Below are positions 53,605-61,721 of a stretch of DNA of 64,000 nucleotides, piece by piece. The notes under the pieces are model-generated. The model was given only the letters and a program-made list of their open reading frames with translations. It ran no database searches and was not told the DNA's origin. The first letter of the stretch is position 1, and each line of letters begins with the position of its first letter. The position numbers were made by a program, and so were the translations under genes. The stretch is from Methylobacterium brachiatum. GTDB lineage: Bacteria; Pseudomonadota; Alphaproteobacteria; Rhizobiales; Beijerinckiaceae. Location of the stretch: contig NZ_JAJALK010000001.1 of NCBI RefSeq assembly GCF_020523825.1, positions 248,001 through 312,000 of the forward strand, given 5' to 3'.

Positions 53605-54291
53605 CTAGCCGATCATCCCGTCGAGCAGGAGCAGCAGCAGGAAGCCCGCGAAGAACATCGCCGTCACCCAGGGGCGGTCCTCGGTCTCGTGCGCCTCGAT
53701 GAGGAGTTCCTCGGTCACGAGGTACAGCAAGGCGATCAGGCCGAAGGAGAGGAAGCCGGCCTGGACGGCGGCGGGCAGCGAGCCGACGGGCCCGCCGAGC
53801 AGGGCTCCGAGCGGGAGCAGCAGCACGAGGGCGGCCGTCAGGCCGACCACCTTGCCCTTCGACGCGCCGCCCTCGCCGAGTTCGTTCGCCACGGTTAGTC
53901 CCAGGAACAGCACCTCGATGGTCAGCGCGACGGTGAGCAGGATGCCGGCCTTCGCCCCGGCCGCGAAGGCGATGCCGAGGACGAGGCCGTCCACCAGGAT
54001 GTCGATGCCGGTGACCGACATCAGCCCGGCCGGCCCCTTCACCCGCTTCTCCAGGATACGGACGAGGAGCATCGCGGCGACGCCGAGCGCGCCCCCGACC
54101 AGCATGGCCCAGGGCGATCCGGCATGCTTGACGTCGGGCAGGATCTCGCCCGCGGCCGCCGCGAAGACGACGCCCGCGGCGAAGTGCTGGATGGCGCTGA
54201 CCAGGACGGGGCCCGGCCGCAGGTTGACCGCCACCGCCGCGCCGACGACGGCGGCCGCGGCGGGGATCAGGGTATAGGACCAGGCTTGCAT
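53605..54291 (-). CDS. ZIP family metal transporter
   Basis: A 228-residue protein with eight hydrophobic segments and ZIP motifs: helix 2 AIQHFAAGVVFAAAAGEILPD, helix 4-like DGLVLGIAFAAGAKAG with the DG pair, and helix 5 TIEVLFLGLTVANEL with a conserved Glu. The C-terminal half contains LVTEELLIEAHETEDRPWV. The usual helix 4 HN...E signature reads IDILVDGL, and helix 5's HExPH is TIEVLFL, so several metal ligands differ from canonical ZIPs. It overlaps neither neighbour but lies seven bases after the CDF gene. Confidence 0.83.
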   Translation of the reverse strand: MQAWSYTLIPAAAAVVGAAVAVNLRPGPVLVSAIQHFAAGVVFAAAAGEILPDVKHAGSPWAMLVGGALGVAAMLLVRILEKRVKGPAGLMSVTGIDILVDGLVLGIAFAAGAKAGILLTVALTIEVLFLGLTVANELGEGGASKGKVVGLTAALVLLLPLGALLGGPVGSLPAAVQAGFLSFGLIALLYLVTEELLIEAHETEDRPWVTAMFFAGFLLLLLLDGMIG

Positions 54292-54298
54292 GCCGCGC

Positions 54299-55285
54299 TC
54301 AGACCACGTGGTCCGGAGCCAGGGCGCAGGCGGTGGCCTCGCTCGTCTCCACCTGGAGGGTCGTGTGGCCGATGCCGAACCGCTCCCTGATGCCGGTGGC
54401 CGCCGCCATCAGGAAGGCGTCGTCGGGACGGCCGCCGGGCATGAGGAGGTGCGCCGTGAGGCAGGTGTCCGTGGTGCTCATCGCCCAGATGTGCAGGTCG
54501 TGCAGGGCCGCGACGCCGGGCAGCCCTTCGAGGTGGCGGCGTACGGCGACCGGGTCGATGCCCGGCGGGACGGCGGCGAGGGACAGCGTAAGACTGTCTC
54601 GCAGGAGCCCCCACGTGCTCCAGACGATGACGGCCACGATGGCGAGGCTCACCACCGGATCGAGCCACGTCCATCCGGTGTAGAGGATGACGAGGCCGGC
54701 GATGACCACCCCGGCCGAGACGGCGGCGTCGGCCGCCATGTGCAGGAACGCCCCGCGGATGTTGATGTCGCCCTTGGCCCCGGAGGCGAACAGCCACGCG
54801 GTGATGCCGTTCACCAGGATGCCGATTGCGGCCACGACCATCACGGTCTTGCCTGCGACCGGGACGGGCTCACCGAACCTCTGGATCGCCTCCCACGCGA
54901 TGGCGCCGACGGCGACCAGCAGGAACACGGCGTTGAAAAGGGCCGCCAGGATCGACGAGGCCTTCATCCCATAGGTAAACCGCGCGCTCGGGGCCCGCCT
55001 GGCCAGCACCGTCGCGATCCAGGCCACGATGAGGCCGAGCACGTCCGAGAGGTTGTGGCCGGCATCGGCGAGCAGGGCCACCGAGTTCGCCAGGACCCCG
55101 TAGGTCGCCTCGACGGCCACGAAGCCGACGTTGAGCGCGATGCCGATGGCGAATGCCGTCCCGAAGCTTGCGGGGGCATGGCTGTGCCCTGGCCCATGGG
55201 AATGCCCGGCATGGTCGTGACCCGCCTCGCCGTCGTGGTCATGCGATCCGTGATCATGTCCTGCGCGTGCGTCGTGTGATGTCAT
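54299..55285 (-). CDS. CDF family zinc/cation efflux protein
   Basis: A 328-residue CDF transporter with an extended His-rich N-terminus (HDHGSHDHDGEAGHDHAGH then GPGHSHAP). HxxxD motifs sit in helix 2 (LLADAGHNLSDVLGL) and helix 5 (AFLHMAADAAVSAGVV), the full zinc-type ligand set. The cytoplasmic domain has HDLHIWAMSTTDTCLTAHLL and GHTTLQVE. It is ZitB/ZnT-like, and it starts the unit that continues into ZIP, regulator and kinase. An upstream CDF-type gene is 47 bases away. Confidence 0.92.
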   Translation of the reverse strand: MTSHDARAGHDHGSHDHDGEAGHDHAGHSHGPGHSHAPASFGTAFAIGIALNVGFVAVEATYGVLANSVALLADAGHNLSDVLGLIVAWIATVLARRAPSARFTYGMKASSILAALFNAVFLLVAVGAIAWEAIQRFGEPVPVAGKTVMVVAAIGILVNGITAWLFASGAKGDINIRGAFLHMAADAAVSAGVVIAGLVILYTGWTWLDPVVSLAIVAVIVWSTWGLLRDSLTLSLAAVPPGIDPVAVRRHLEGLPGVAALHDLHIWAMSTTDTCLTAHLLMPGGRPDDAFLMAAATGIRERFGIGHTTLQVETSEATACALAPDHVV

Positions 55286-55332
55286 GGTCGTCCCTGTATC
55301 CGTCTTGGTCTGTACGCGGATCGGTGCGCGCC

Positions 55333-56088
55333 TTATCCGGACGCCGCGGTTCGCGTCGTGACGGCGCCTTCGCGATACTCCGCCCAGGCCTGCCGCAGGA
55401 TCTGCACCGACGAGGTCAGGAAGATGCCGGCCATCACCGCCGCGACGGCGAGGTCGGGCCAGGCCGACGCGGAACCCCAGACACCGAGCGCAGCCACCAT
55501 CACCACGACGTTGCCGATGGCGTCGTTGCGCGAGCACAGCCAGACCGAGCGCACGTTGGCGTCGCCGTCCTTGTAGGGGCGCAGCAGCAGTACCGAGCCG
55601 AGGTTGGCTGCCAGGGCCATCAGCCCGATGACGCCCATGACCTCGGCCTTGGGCACCCCGAGCACCAGGACGTGGTAGGCAGTCGAGCCAAAGACCCAGA
55701 CTGCCATCACGCTGAGGGACAGCCCCTTGGCGAGCGCCGCCGTGGCCCGAGCCCTGAGGGACGCTCCGATGACCGCGAGGCTCAGGCCGTAGGTGACCGT
55801 GTCGCCCAGGAAGTCGAGGGCGTCGGCCTGGAGCGCCTGCGAGCCGGCAAGGTGCCCGGCGGCCATCTCGGTCAGGAACATGGCGCCGTTGACGGCGATG
55901 ACCGTCCACAGCACGCGCTTGTAGCGCGGGTCGACCCCGTCGAAGACGGGCACGCCCCCAGAGCAGCCGCAGGCATCCCCCGTGCCGCAATCGCCCCCCG
56001 CGACGAGCTGCGGCGGCGCCGCCGGATGCGCACGTTCCGCCCTCGATGCCTGACAGCCAACGGTCGAGCCGCAGCACTCCTTGGCCAT
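55333..56088 (-). CDS. CDF-type cation transporter with Cys-rich N-terminus
   Basis: A 251-residue cation transporter. A Cys-rich N-terminus (MAKECCGSTVGCQAS, GDCGTGDACGCSGG) is likely a metal-binding tail. The body has six helices with modified motifs: ALQADALDFLGDTVTYG (Asp instead of His in helix 2) and CSRNDAIGNVVVM in helix 5. This is the non-His subgroup of CDF-like 'cation transporters' that often sits next to a MerR regulator. A GGAAAGGAGG site precedes the ATG. It is divergent from that MerR gene with an operator between. Confidence 0.85.
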   Translation of the reverse strand: MAKECCGSTVGCQASRAERAHPAAPPQLVAGGDCGTGDACGCSGGVPVFDGVDPRYKRVLWTVIAVNGAMFLTEMAAGHLAGSQALQADALDFLGDTVTYGLSLAVIGASLRARATAALAKGLSLSVMAVWVFGSTAYHVLVLGVPKAEVMGVIGLMALAANLGSVLLLRPYKDGDANVRSVWLCSRNDAIGNVVVMVAALGVWGSASAWPDLAVAAVMAGIFLTSSVQILRQAWAEYREGAVTTRTAASG

Positions 56089-56122
56089 GACGCCTCCTTT
56101 CCAAGTCGTGGACGACTGCCTA

Positions 56123-56145
56123 CTTCCTCCAGCGACTAGAGGAGC
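56123..56145. promoter_or_regulatory. MerR-type operator between the CDF gene and its regulator
   Basis: An interrupted dyad (CTTCCTCCAG / CTAGAGGAGC, 7-8 of 10 positions complementary, core CCTC...GAGG) sits in the 67-base space between divergent starts at 56088 and 56156. MerR-family promoters carry such dyads inside a long -35/-10 spacer. Confidence 0.6.
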
Positions 56146-56155
56146 AAGCGGAAAA

Positions 56156-56701
56156 ATGGAGCTGTCGATAGGCGAGCTGTCGCGGCGTACCGGCGTGCTC
56201 GCCACGACCATCCGCTACTACGAGACGGCCGACTTGATGCCGCCGCCGCCGCGGACGGAAGGCGGCCGCCGCCGCTATGGGCGGGCTGACATCGAGCGCC
56301 TGGCCTTCATCCGCCACGCGCGCGAGCTCGGCTTCGAGGTGGACGCCATCCGTGAGTTACTGGCGCTGGCCGCCCAGCCCGACCGCTCCTGCGCCGAGGT
56401 CGACAAGATCGCCCGGCGTCACATGGCCGAGGTCGAGCGCCGCATCGAGCGGCTCATGGCCCTGAAGGGCGAGCTCGCCCGCATGACCGACGCGTGCGGC
56501 CAAGGCCGGGTCGGCGAGTGCCGTGTCATCGAGGTCCTCTCGGACCATGCCTGCTGCGAGGATGAGGGCCACCGCGCTACCCGGAGCCGGCGTCCCACAA
56601 GGCCGGAAGCGAAGCAGGGAGCCCGGCCCCGGAGCGCATCGTCGTCGACATTCGATCAGGAAGACGACATGATATTTCGGGAGGGCCGGGCTCAGCCGTG
56701 A
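56156..56701 (+). CDS. MerR-family metal-responsive regulator (CadR/PbrR-like)
   Basis: A 181-residue regulator. The winged-helix start MELSIGELSRRTGVLATTIR, then YYETADLMPPPPRTEGGRRR, is typical. Candidate metal ligands are Cys79 (QPDRSCAEVD), Cys114 (TDACGQGRVG), Cys122 (ECRVIEVLSDH) and Cys133-Cys134, the spacing seen in Cd/Pb/Zn-sensing members. About 40 polar residues follow that are not part of the family (RRPTRPEAKQGARPRSASSS), suggesting loss of the original stop codon. It is divergent from the Cys-rich CDF gene, which it most likely controls. Confidence 0.85.
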   Translation: MELSIGELSRRTGVLATTIRYYETADLMPPPPRTEGGRRRYGRADIERLAFIRHARELGFEVDAIRELLALAAQPDRSCAEVDKIARRHMAEVERRIERLMALKGELARMTDACGQGRVGECRVIEVLSDHACCEDEGHRATRSRRPTRPEAKQGARPRSASSSTFDQEDDMIFREGRAQP

Positions 56702-56846
56702 TTGGGACTTCCGAACATTCGAGGTTTGAAGCAACCGAATGCCAGGACCGCTTCCTGTAACCGCTCTGGTTCGCGGCCGGAGCGGACCGACGGTGGGGGC
56801 CTCTGGGTCTACCGAGGATGCAGGCGTCGGATGGGTGCTCCGAAGC

Positions 56847-57272
56847 TCACTCGGCGGGGTCGATCATATCGAGCACCGGGCATCCAGGAGCCGCCCCACC
56901 GGGGCACTGCTCGATGGTTTCGGCCAGGAGACGTTCGAGCCTTGACAGGTCCGCGATCTTCGCACGCACCCGGTCAAGGTGGTGCCTCGCGATCCCCTGT
57001 CCCTCGCGGCAGGTTGCCTTACCAGGCCGACGCAGTTCGAGCAGCGCCCGAACCTCGTTCGGCGTGAAGCCAAGTTCGCGTCCGCGACGGATGAAGGCCA
57101 GGGTGCGCTCGTGCTCGACGCCGTAGGACCGATGGCCACCCTCGGTGCGCGGGGGCGAAGGGAGTAGGCCGACCTTCTCGAAGTACCGGATGTTCTCGAT
57201 GTTGACGCCGGTCCGCAGCGACAATTGACCGATGGTCAGGGCCCCGCTTCGCGCCCCCTTAGCCGTACCCAT
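56847..57272 (-). CDS. merR: MerR-family regulator, mercury-type
   Basis: A 141-residue regulator. The DNA-binding part is LTIGQLSLRTGVNIENIRYF with EKVGLLPSPPRTEGGHRSY. Cysteines at 88, 123 and 131 have 35- and 8-residue spacing, close to the 82/117/126 mercury ligands of Tn501 MerR, with the CPGGAAPGCPVLDMI loop of the alphaproteobacterial form. It is divergent from a merT-like gene over a perfect operator, which supports mercury regulation. No merA lies in the window. Confidence 0.85.
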   Translation of the reverse strand: MGTAKGARSGALTIGQLSLRTGVNIENIRYFEKVGLLPSPPRTEGGHRSYGVEHERTLAFIRRGRELGFTPNEVRALLELRRPGKATCREGQGIARHHLDRVRAKIADLSRLERLLAETIEQCPGGAAPGCPVLDMIDPAE

Positions 57273-57286
57273 GAAGATCGCCCTTG

Positions 57287-57307
57287 ATCCTGTAGTGGCT
57301 ACAGGAT
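57287..57307. promoter_or_regulatory. Perfect MerR operator (9-3-9 dyad)
   Basis: The arms 57287-57295 (ATCCTGTAG) and 57299-57307 (CTACAGGAT) are exact reverse complements around TGG. The site lies between divergent merR and merT, preceded by a TTGA -35-like start, as in mer promoters. Confidence 0.85.
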
Positions 57308-57341
57308 GCAGGGTAGCCGAGGATCACGATGGATACGAGAC

Positions 57342-57764
57342 ATGACCCTCGATCAGACACCGCCTGCCGAACGACCCGTCCACGAACCGGCCGCGGTCAG
57401 CGTTGGCAGCATCGCTGCGCTCGGCGCCATCACGGGGCTCGGTGCCCTGGCGGCCTCGTCGTGCTGCGTGCTGCCCATAGTCTTGGGCGGCCTCGGGATC
57501 GGTGCTGGGGTCTTCACGGTCCTCGGCGTGCTCGCCTCTCTTCGCACGCCGCTGATGCTCGTCAGCGTCCTGGCGGTCATCGCCGGCTGGTTCTTCTACG
57601 CGCGGCGGCGACGGGCTGCTTGCGGGCCGGATGGATCATGCCCAGCTCCGCGTCGGTCATCCGCCCCCCTGGTGCTTCTCAGCCTCGCCACGCTGTTCAT
57701 CGCCGCCGCTGCGGCCGGGAGCTACTTTGAGCCCGCCCTGATCAAGATGCTACGGACAGCCTGA
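57342..57764 (+). CDS. merT: Mercuric transport protein MerT
   Basis: A 140-residue inner-membrane protein with three helices. The first helix has the Cys pair in LAASSCCVLPIVLGGLGIGA and the cytoplasmic loop has the second pair in AACGPDGSC, both diagnostic for MerT. The ATG at 57342 is the sensible start; the longer frame begins inside the operator. Its stop overlaps the next ATG (TGATG). MerT normally passes Hg(II) to cytoplasmic MerA; here the partners MerP and MerA are absent. Confidence 0.88.
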   Translation: MTLDQTPPAERPVHEPAAVSVGSIAALGAITGLGALAASSCCVLPIVLGGLGIGAGVFTVLGVLASLRTPLMLVSVLAVIAGWFFYARRRRAACGPDGSCPAPRRSSAPLVLLSLATLFIAAAAAGSYFEPALIKMLRTA

Positions 57765-57988
57765 TGAAGCTGATCTCGATCCTGACCTGTCCGCATTGTG
57801 GGCACCGGGCTTCGGAAACGATGCCGACCGACGCCTGCCAGTTCTTCTACGAATGCCCTGGCTGCGGCACTCTGCTCCGCCCGAAGAAGGGCGATTGCTG
57901 TGTATTCTGCTCGTACGGCGATGTCCCGTGCCCGCCGATCCAGGAAGCTCAGGAACGAAATGAACCGGCGAGCTGCTGCAAGGGCTGA
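57764..57988 (+). CDS. GDCCVxC-domain protein
   Basis: A 74-residue cytoplasmic protein with zinc-ribbon-like TCPHCGHRASETMPTDACQF and ECPGCGTLLRPKKGDCCVFCSY, followed by GDVPCPPIQEAQ and a final CCKG. GDCCVFCSYG-x-VPCPPIQ is the signature of a small family known to include selenoproteins; here all such positions are Cys. In many bacteria it accompanies merT or merR, so a role in mercury or other thiophilic metal handling is likely. Confidence 0.9.
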   Translation: MKLISILTCPHCGHRASETMPTDACQFFYECPGCGTLLRPKKGDCCVFCSYGDVPCPPIQEAQERNEPASCCKG

Positions 57989-58117
57989 GCAGCCATACTG
58001 TTTAGCTCCATCACGCCCACCCGGTGAGCGGCGCTGCGCCAAAACCGAGGTCGGCTTGCGCAAACCCATCCGAACGCCGTGCGGGTCGCCTGATGCAAAG
58101 CGTCCCAGTCTGGCGCG

Positions 58118-58393
58118 CTAAGGACAAAAACACTGCCGGCGCAGCAGCCAGAAACCTGCCCAGAATCGTAGGATTGTGAACGTGGCGCACGCGCGCCCCA
58201 TGGCAGCCAGCGGCGGCGCGACTATCGACGGATGCCGCGCGTGCACGAACCGCAGCCTGCGCACCTCGTCCTCGGCGTAAACCCGAAGGCCCGACACCGA
58301 CCGGGTCGGTGTCGGGATCAGGCCCGTCCGCACGTAGTAGCGGATCATCTTGGGCGAGATCCCGCAGGCGCGTGCCACCTCCCCGATCCTCAT
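58118..58393 (-). pseudogene. Truncated MerR-family regulator
   Basis: The first 53 residues (MRIGEVARACGISPKMIRYY, VRTGLIPTPTRSVSGLRVYA, then EDEVRRLRFVHAR) are a normal MerR winged helix of the CueR/SoxR style. From about 58235 onward the frame runs into unrelated sequence (HPSIVAPPLAAMGRACATF...CFCP), so the effector-binding half and metal ligands are lost. A recombination or insertion-deletion junction is likely near that position. Confidence 0.65.
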
Positions 58394-58720
58394 CGCCCCA
58401 CTCCTAGTTCCGTCGAGGCACGTCGGCGCACCCGGATGAGTCTGGACGCCGCGACCGACCCGGCCCCGCGACCGCTTCGCTCGGCTCGAACGCCGGCGTG
58501 ATCCGGAGCGTGCTCGCATCGCCGCCGGCCGAGCCGCGCCGGACGGCCTTAGGGCACGCGACGTCGCCGTGGCCGGAAGCACCGACGGTGGAGCCCCGAG
58601 GGCCGCGGTCGCCTTCGCTACCGGGGGCGGCCGCGCCAGGACCTCGTATGGTGCGGGCCCCGGGAGGCGGAGCGGGGGGAGGCCGCGGTCGGGGAACGGC
58701 ACAGGTTGGGCGCCCGTCGG
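58394..58720. other. GC-rich intergenic region without a supported gene
   Basis: About 330 bases between the broken MerR and the ABC-like gene. Frames are open because of GC content only. I looked for a nucleotide-binding domain that could complete the ABC protein and found none. Confidence 0.5.
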
Positions 58721-60025
58721 CTAGGCCGCCTCCCGTGCCGAAACCGACCTCGTGATGCCTGGCTGAACGGCAGCCGGAAGGTCGACGGCCCGCGTGACCT
58801 CGGCGAAGCGCGCCGCCGCGTCCGACCAATCCTGGGCGAAATCGAACAGCTCCCTGAGGGCGGGCGCGATCTCCTTGTAGGCCGCGAGCGCCGCCACCAG
58901 GGCGCCGAGCGTGAGGCGGCCTTGCACGACGAGATAGCCGCCGATCAGGAAGAAGAAGAACGGCGTGAGGTTGGACGTGTAATTGTACAGGCTCTTGATG
59001 CCGCCCTTCATGTCGTTGATGGCGACGCGGAGCCGCTCAAGCTCCTCGACGTGCGCCATGTGGCGCCGCAACGACGAGGCGGATGCATCGCGCTCCGCCG
59101 CGGAAGGGGCGAGGCCCGGACGCCCGGCGACCTCGGGCGTGGTGACGAGGGCGCCCAGCGTCCGCGTGGCGAGGACGCGCTGCCGGACCTTCGCGTTCAG
59201 ACGCCTTTGGAGGCGCGGCAGGACCGTAAGCTGCACCGGCAGCATGATCAGCGCGGCGAAGGCAAGGGCGACGTCCTGGAGCAGGAGGAAGGCGACGCTC
59301 GTGACCAGCACGCCCCCCTGCACGATGGGGACCGCGACGAGGCTGCCGCCGAAGTAGCCGATGGGCTCGACTTCCTGGACCGCCACGGCGGAGAGCGTCG
59401 TGCGGCGTTCGACCGAGCGCTCCGTCCGCACGCGCCGCAGGACGGCCAGGCGCAGGCGTCGCACGACCCGCTCGTTGACGCGTCCGCGGACCCGGTTCGC
59501 CGCGTACTTCAGGAGGCCGTTCACGGTGAGGACGGCGAGGTAGCCGGCGCACAGGGCGAACAGGAGTTCCGTGCGGCCGAGGGGGAGTCCCAGGAACGTC
59601 ATGCCGGGATGCCCGTCGCCCCGCGCGTCGTCGAGCGTGTGGTTGACGATGTGCTTGGGTATCTCAAGGGTCAGCCATGCGGCCGGCAGCGTGGCGAGAG
59701 ACAGGAAGACCAAGCGGACCTGGATGCCCGCCGTGGCACCCAGGACGTATGCCTCCAGGCGCCGTCCCGGCCGGAGCGCGAAGCCGCGATGCCGACGGCC
59801 ACGGGACGGGGCGTCCCGCAGGGCATCGGTGGCTCCCGCCGCGGCGACAGCATCCGCCGTCCGCCGACGGCGGCGCAGCGCGGCGCGGCCGACGAGCCAC
59901 GCGGTCCACACAGGCGCCACGACGAAGACGAGGAGGGCATCGGCGACGATCCACCAGTGGCCGTGTGGGTAGTCGAGGCCCGTGAGCCTGTGGGCGAGTG
60001 CGTGGATGGCTTCGATTGCCGTCAC
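58721..60025 (-). CDS. ABC exporter-type transmembrane protein lacking an ATPase domain
   Basis: A 434-residue membrane protein starting at a GTG (60025). Hydrophobic segments (IVADALLVFVVAPVWTAWLV, LVFLSLATLPAAWLTLEIP, LLFALCAGYLAVLTVNGLL, LVAVPIVQGGVLVTSVAFLLL and FFFFLIGGYLVVQGRLTLG) and the loop VNERVVRRLRLAVLRRVR with ALVAALAAYKEIAPALRELFDF near the end match a type I exporter transmembrane domain. It stops about where the linker to the nucleotide-binding domain would start (RFAEVTRAVDLPA). It may be a family of stand-alone domains or a truncated gene. Confidence 0.7.
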   Translation of the reverse strand: MTAIEAIHALAHRLTGLDYPHGHWWIVADALLVFVVAPVWTAWLVGRAALRRRRRTADAVAAAGATDALRDAPSRGRRHRGFALRPGRRLEAYVLGATAGIQVRLVFLSLATLPAAWLTLEIPKHIVNHTLDDARGDGHPGMTFLGLPLGRTELLFALCAGYLAVLTVNGLLKYAANRVRGRVNERVVRRLRLAVLRRVRTERSVERRTTLSAVAVQEVEPIGYFGGSLVAVPIVQGGVLVTSVAFLLLQDVALAFAALIMLPVQLTVLPRLQRRLNAKVRQRVLATRTLGALVTTPEVAGRPGLAPSAAERDASASSLRRHMAHVEELERLRVAINDMKGGIKSLYNYTSNLTPFFFFLIGGYLVVQGRLTLGALVAALAAYKEIAPALRELFDFAQDWSDAAARFAEVTRAVDLPAAVQPGITRSVSAREAA

Positions 60026-60091
60026 GGGGCGGATCGGTCCGAATGTCCGGGAGGGGAGGGCGCGCTTCGCGGCCCGGCGTGATTGATGGGC

Positions 60092-60889
60092 TCAGTCGGC
60101 ATCCGGCGGCTCCGCCTCTCGTGCGTCCACCTCCGACTGGATGCCGTCCCCTGGGTGAGCGCCGTAGCCCTCGTCCCGCGGCGTGGCGCGCGCGCCGCGA
60201 CCCACGGCCCCCGCCCGCGGTTCGAATCGGACGGTTCGGAACGTCCCGAAGGCGAACTGGCGTCTCGTGCGGATCGAACAGGGTCTGAAGCCCGCCCGTT
60301 CGACCGCCTTGAGGGAGGCGGCGTTGTCGGCGTCGACGAAGGCCACCAAGTGTCCCTTGCCCAGTGACCGGGCGCGTTCGGCGATCAGGTACACGGCGGC
60401 GGCCATGACGCCCAGGCCGCGGAAGCCCTTCGGCGTGAAGGCGTTCTCCAGCATGGCCTCGTCGGCTGCCAGAACCGGCAGGGCCCCGGACCGACGGACC
60501 GCGTCGCCGTAACCCGGGTCGGTGAGCCACTGGACGTGGCACGGGCGGCCCGACCTGACCTCTTCGAGCACGTAGCAGCGGCTCGGCAGGACGCCGTGCG
60601 CGGCGGCACGCAATCGCCACTCGACGTCATCGCGTTCGCGTTTCGCCGCCTCGTCGCCGCCGGAGGGGAAGAGGGCCGCGAGGTCGTCCGGCCGGAAGTC
60701 GCGCAATCGCACCGGGATTTTGGCGACCGGCGGTTCGATGGCGACCGACAGGTTCCGCCCAAAACCTATCGAGACCCGCCTGGAGTAGGGGCCCAGGGCG
60801 ATGCGCCGGGCCACCCTGGCGCGCAGCATCGCCAAGCCATCGCCGAGGGAGCCGTCGCCGCGCGCGTGCGGGTAAGGCTTGAACGTCAT
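60092..60889 (-). CDS. GNAT-family N-acetyltransferase
   Basis: A 265-residue protein read from the ATG at 60889 with GGAGGCTCGGC ahead. The middle holds the acetyl-CoA binding pattern KGFRGLGVMAAAVYLIAERA, then GHLVAFVDADNAASLKAVER and AGFRPCSIRTRRQFAFG, as in GNAT enzymes. An N-terminal domain of about 120 residues (including a Gly-rich RRVSIGFGRNLSVAIEPP) is unfamiliar. It lies between the lytic transglycosylase and ABC-like genes on one strand; the substrate is unknown. Confidence 0.75.
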   Translation of the reverse strand: MTFKPYPHARGDGSLGDGLAMLRARVARRIALGPYSRRVSIGFGRNLSVAIEPPVAKIPVRLRDFRPDDLAALFPSGGDEAAKRERDDVEWRLRAAAHGVLPSRCYVLEEVRSGRPCHVQWLTDPGYGDAVRRSGALPVLAADEAMLENAFTPKGFRGLGVMAAAVYLIAERARSLGKGHLVAFVDADNAASLKAVERAGFRPCSIRTRRQFAFGTFRTVRFEPRAGAVGRGARATPRDEGYGAHPGDGIQSEVDAREAEPPDAD

Positions 60890-61010
60890 GCCGAGCCTCC
60901 CTCCATTCGCCGCCGGCGCACCAGGGCGGCCATGCGTCGACGCGCACGGGTGACCGGCGCCTTCCGGCGCACCCAGGGGAGCGGCGGGAGCGCCGCCCAT
61001 TCGGGCCGCA

Positions 61011-61721
61011 TCAGCCGCCCTCCATGATCCGGGCGGTCCGGATCTCGACGGCCCGGACGCGCGCGACGTGCGCGGCCCAGAACCGGTTCGCGAGGAACAT
61101 GACGGCCGTCGGCGCCGCGCGGGTTTTCGATGCGGATGTCCGCGGGATGCCGGGACCGGCCGTCGCCGCGACCGCCGCGAGCGGCGACCCCATGGCGGCC
61201 AGCCGGTCGTGGGCGCGCCGGCAGTAATCGACGGAGTGCGGCGTCATGCGCTCCTCGCCGTGGCCGGCACGATACTTGGCCAGGGCACGGCAGACATCGC
61301 CGCCCGCGAGGCTCCAGGCCCGTGCGAGGTAGGCGACGCCGAAGCGGATGTTCGTGGCAGGGTCGAGAAGTTCCGCGGCCGGCCCGCGATGACCGAGCAT
61401 CGCCGCCGTGGCCGGCCGGACCTGCATCAACCCGAGTTCGCCGACCGTTCCGACCGCCCCGGCGTCGTAGCCGCTCTCGACGAACGCGACCGCCTCGGCG
61501 AGCGCGGGCGGGACCCCGCGTGCCGTCGCCTCCCGCATGAGGAGTTCGCCATAGGCGGTGCGACCGCGGGCCTTGGCGTTCCCGGGGGCCGTGGCCGTCG
61601 CGGATGGTCCCGTGGTGCCCTCCGCCGCGGCCGCCCCGGCGCCGGCAACGGCGGCGAGGCCGAGGAGGACGCCCAGGGCGCGAGGTGCCGCCGGGCGTGG
61701 GACGTTCCGGCCGTATCCCAC
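61011..61721 (-). CDS. Soluble lytic murein transglycosylase-like protein
   Basis: A 236-residue exported enzyme. The GTG start (61719-61721) shares a base with the stop of the DUF305-CusF gene. The signal peptide (ALGVLLGLAAVAGAGAAAAE) precedes a goose-lysozyme/SLT-type domain with catalytic Glu in EAVAFVESGYDAGAVG and the GLMQVRP motif. A helical AYLARAWSLAGGDVCRALAKY follows, with a tail of about 60 residues. It cuts peptidoglycan, perhaps to allow assembly of envelope metal systems. Confidence 0.85.
   Translation of the reverse strand: MGYGRNVPRPAAPRALGVLLGLAAVAGAGAAAAEGTTGPSATATAPGNAKARGRTAYGELLMREATARGVPPALAEAVAFVESGYDAGAVGTVGELGLMQVRPATAAMLGHRGPAAELLDPATNIRFGVAYLARAWSLAGGDVCRALAKYRAGHGEERMTPHSVDYCRRAHDRLAAMGSPLAAVAATAGPGIPRTSASKTRAAPTAVMFLANRFWAAHVARVRAVEIRTARIMEGG

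Noticed and set aside
58404..58829. Missing ATPase domain for the ABC-like membrane protein
   Set aside because: No Walker A, signature or Walker B motif in any frame of this stretch.
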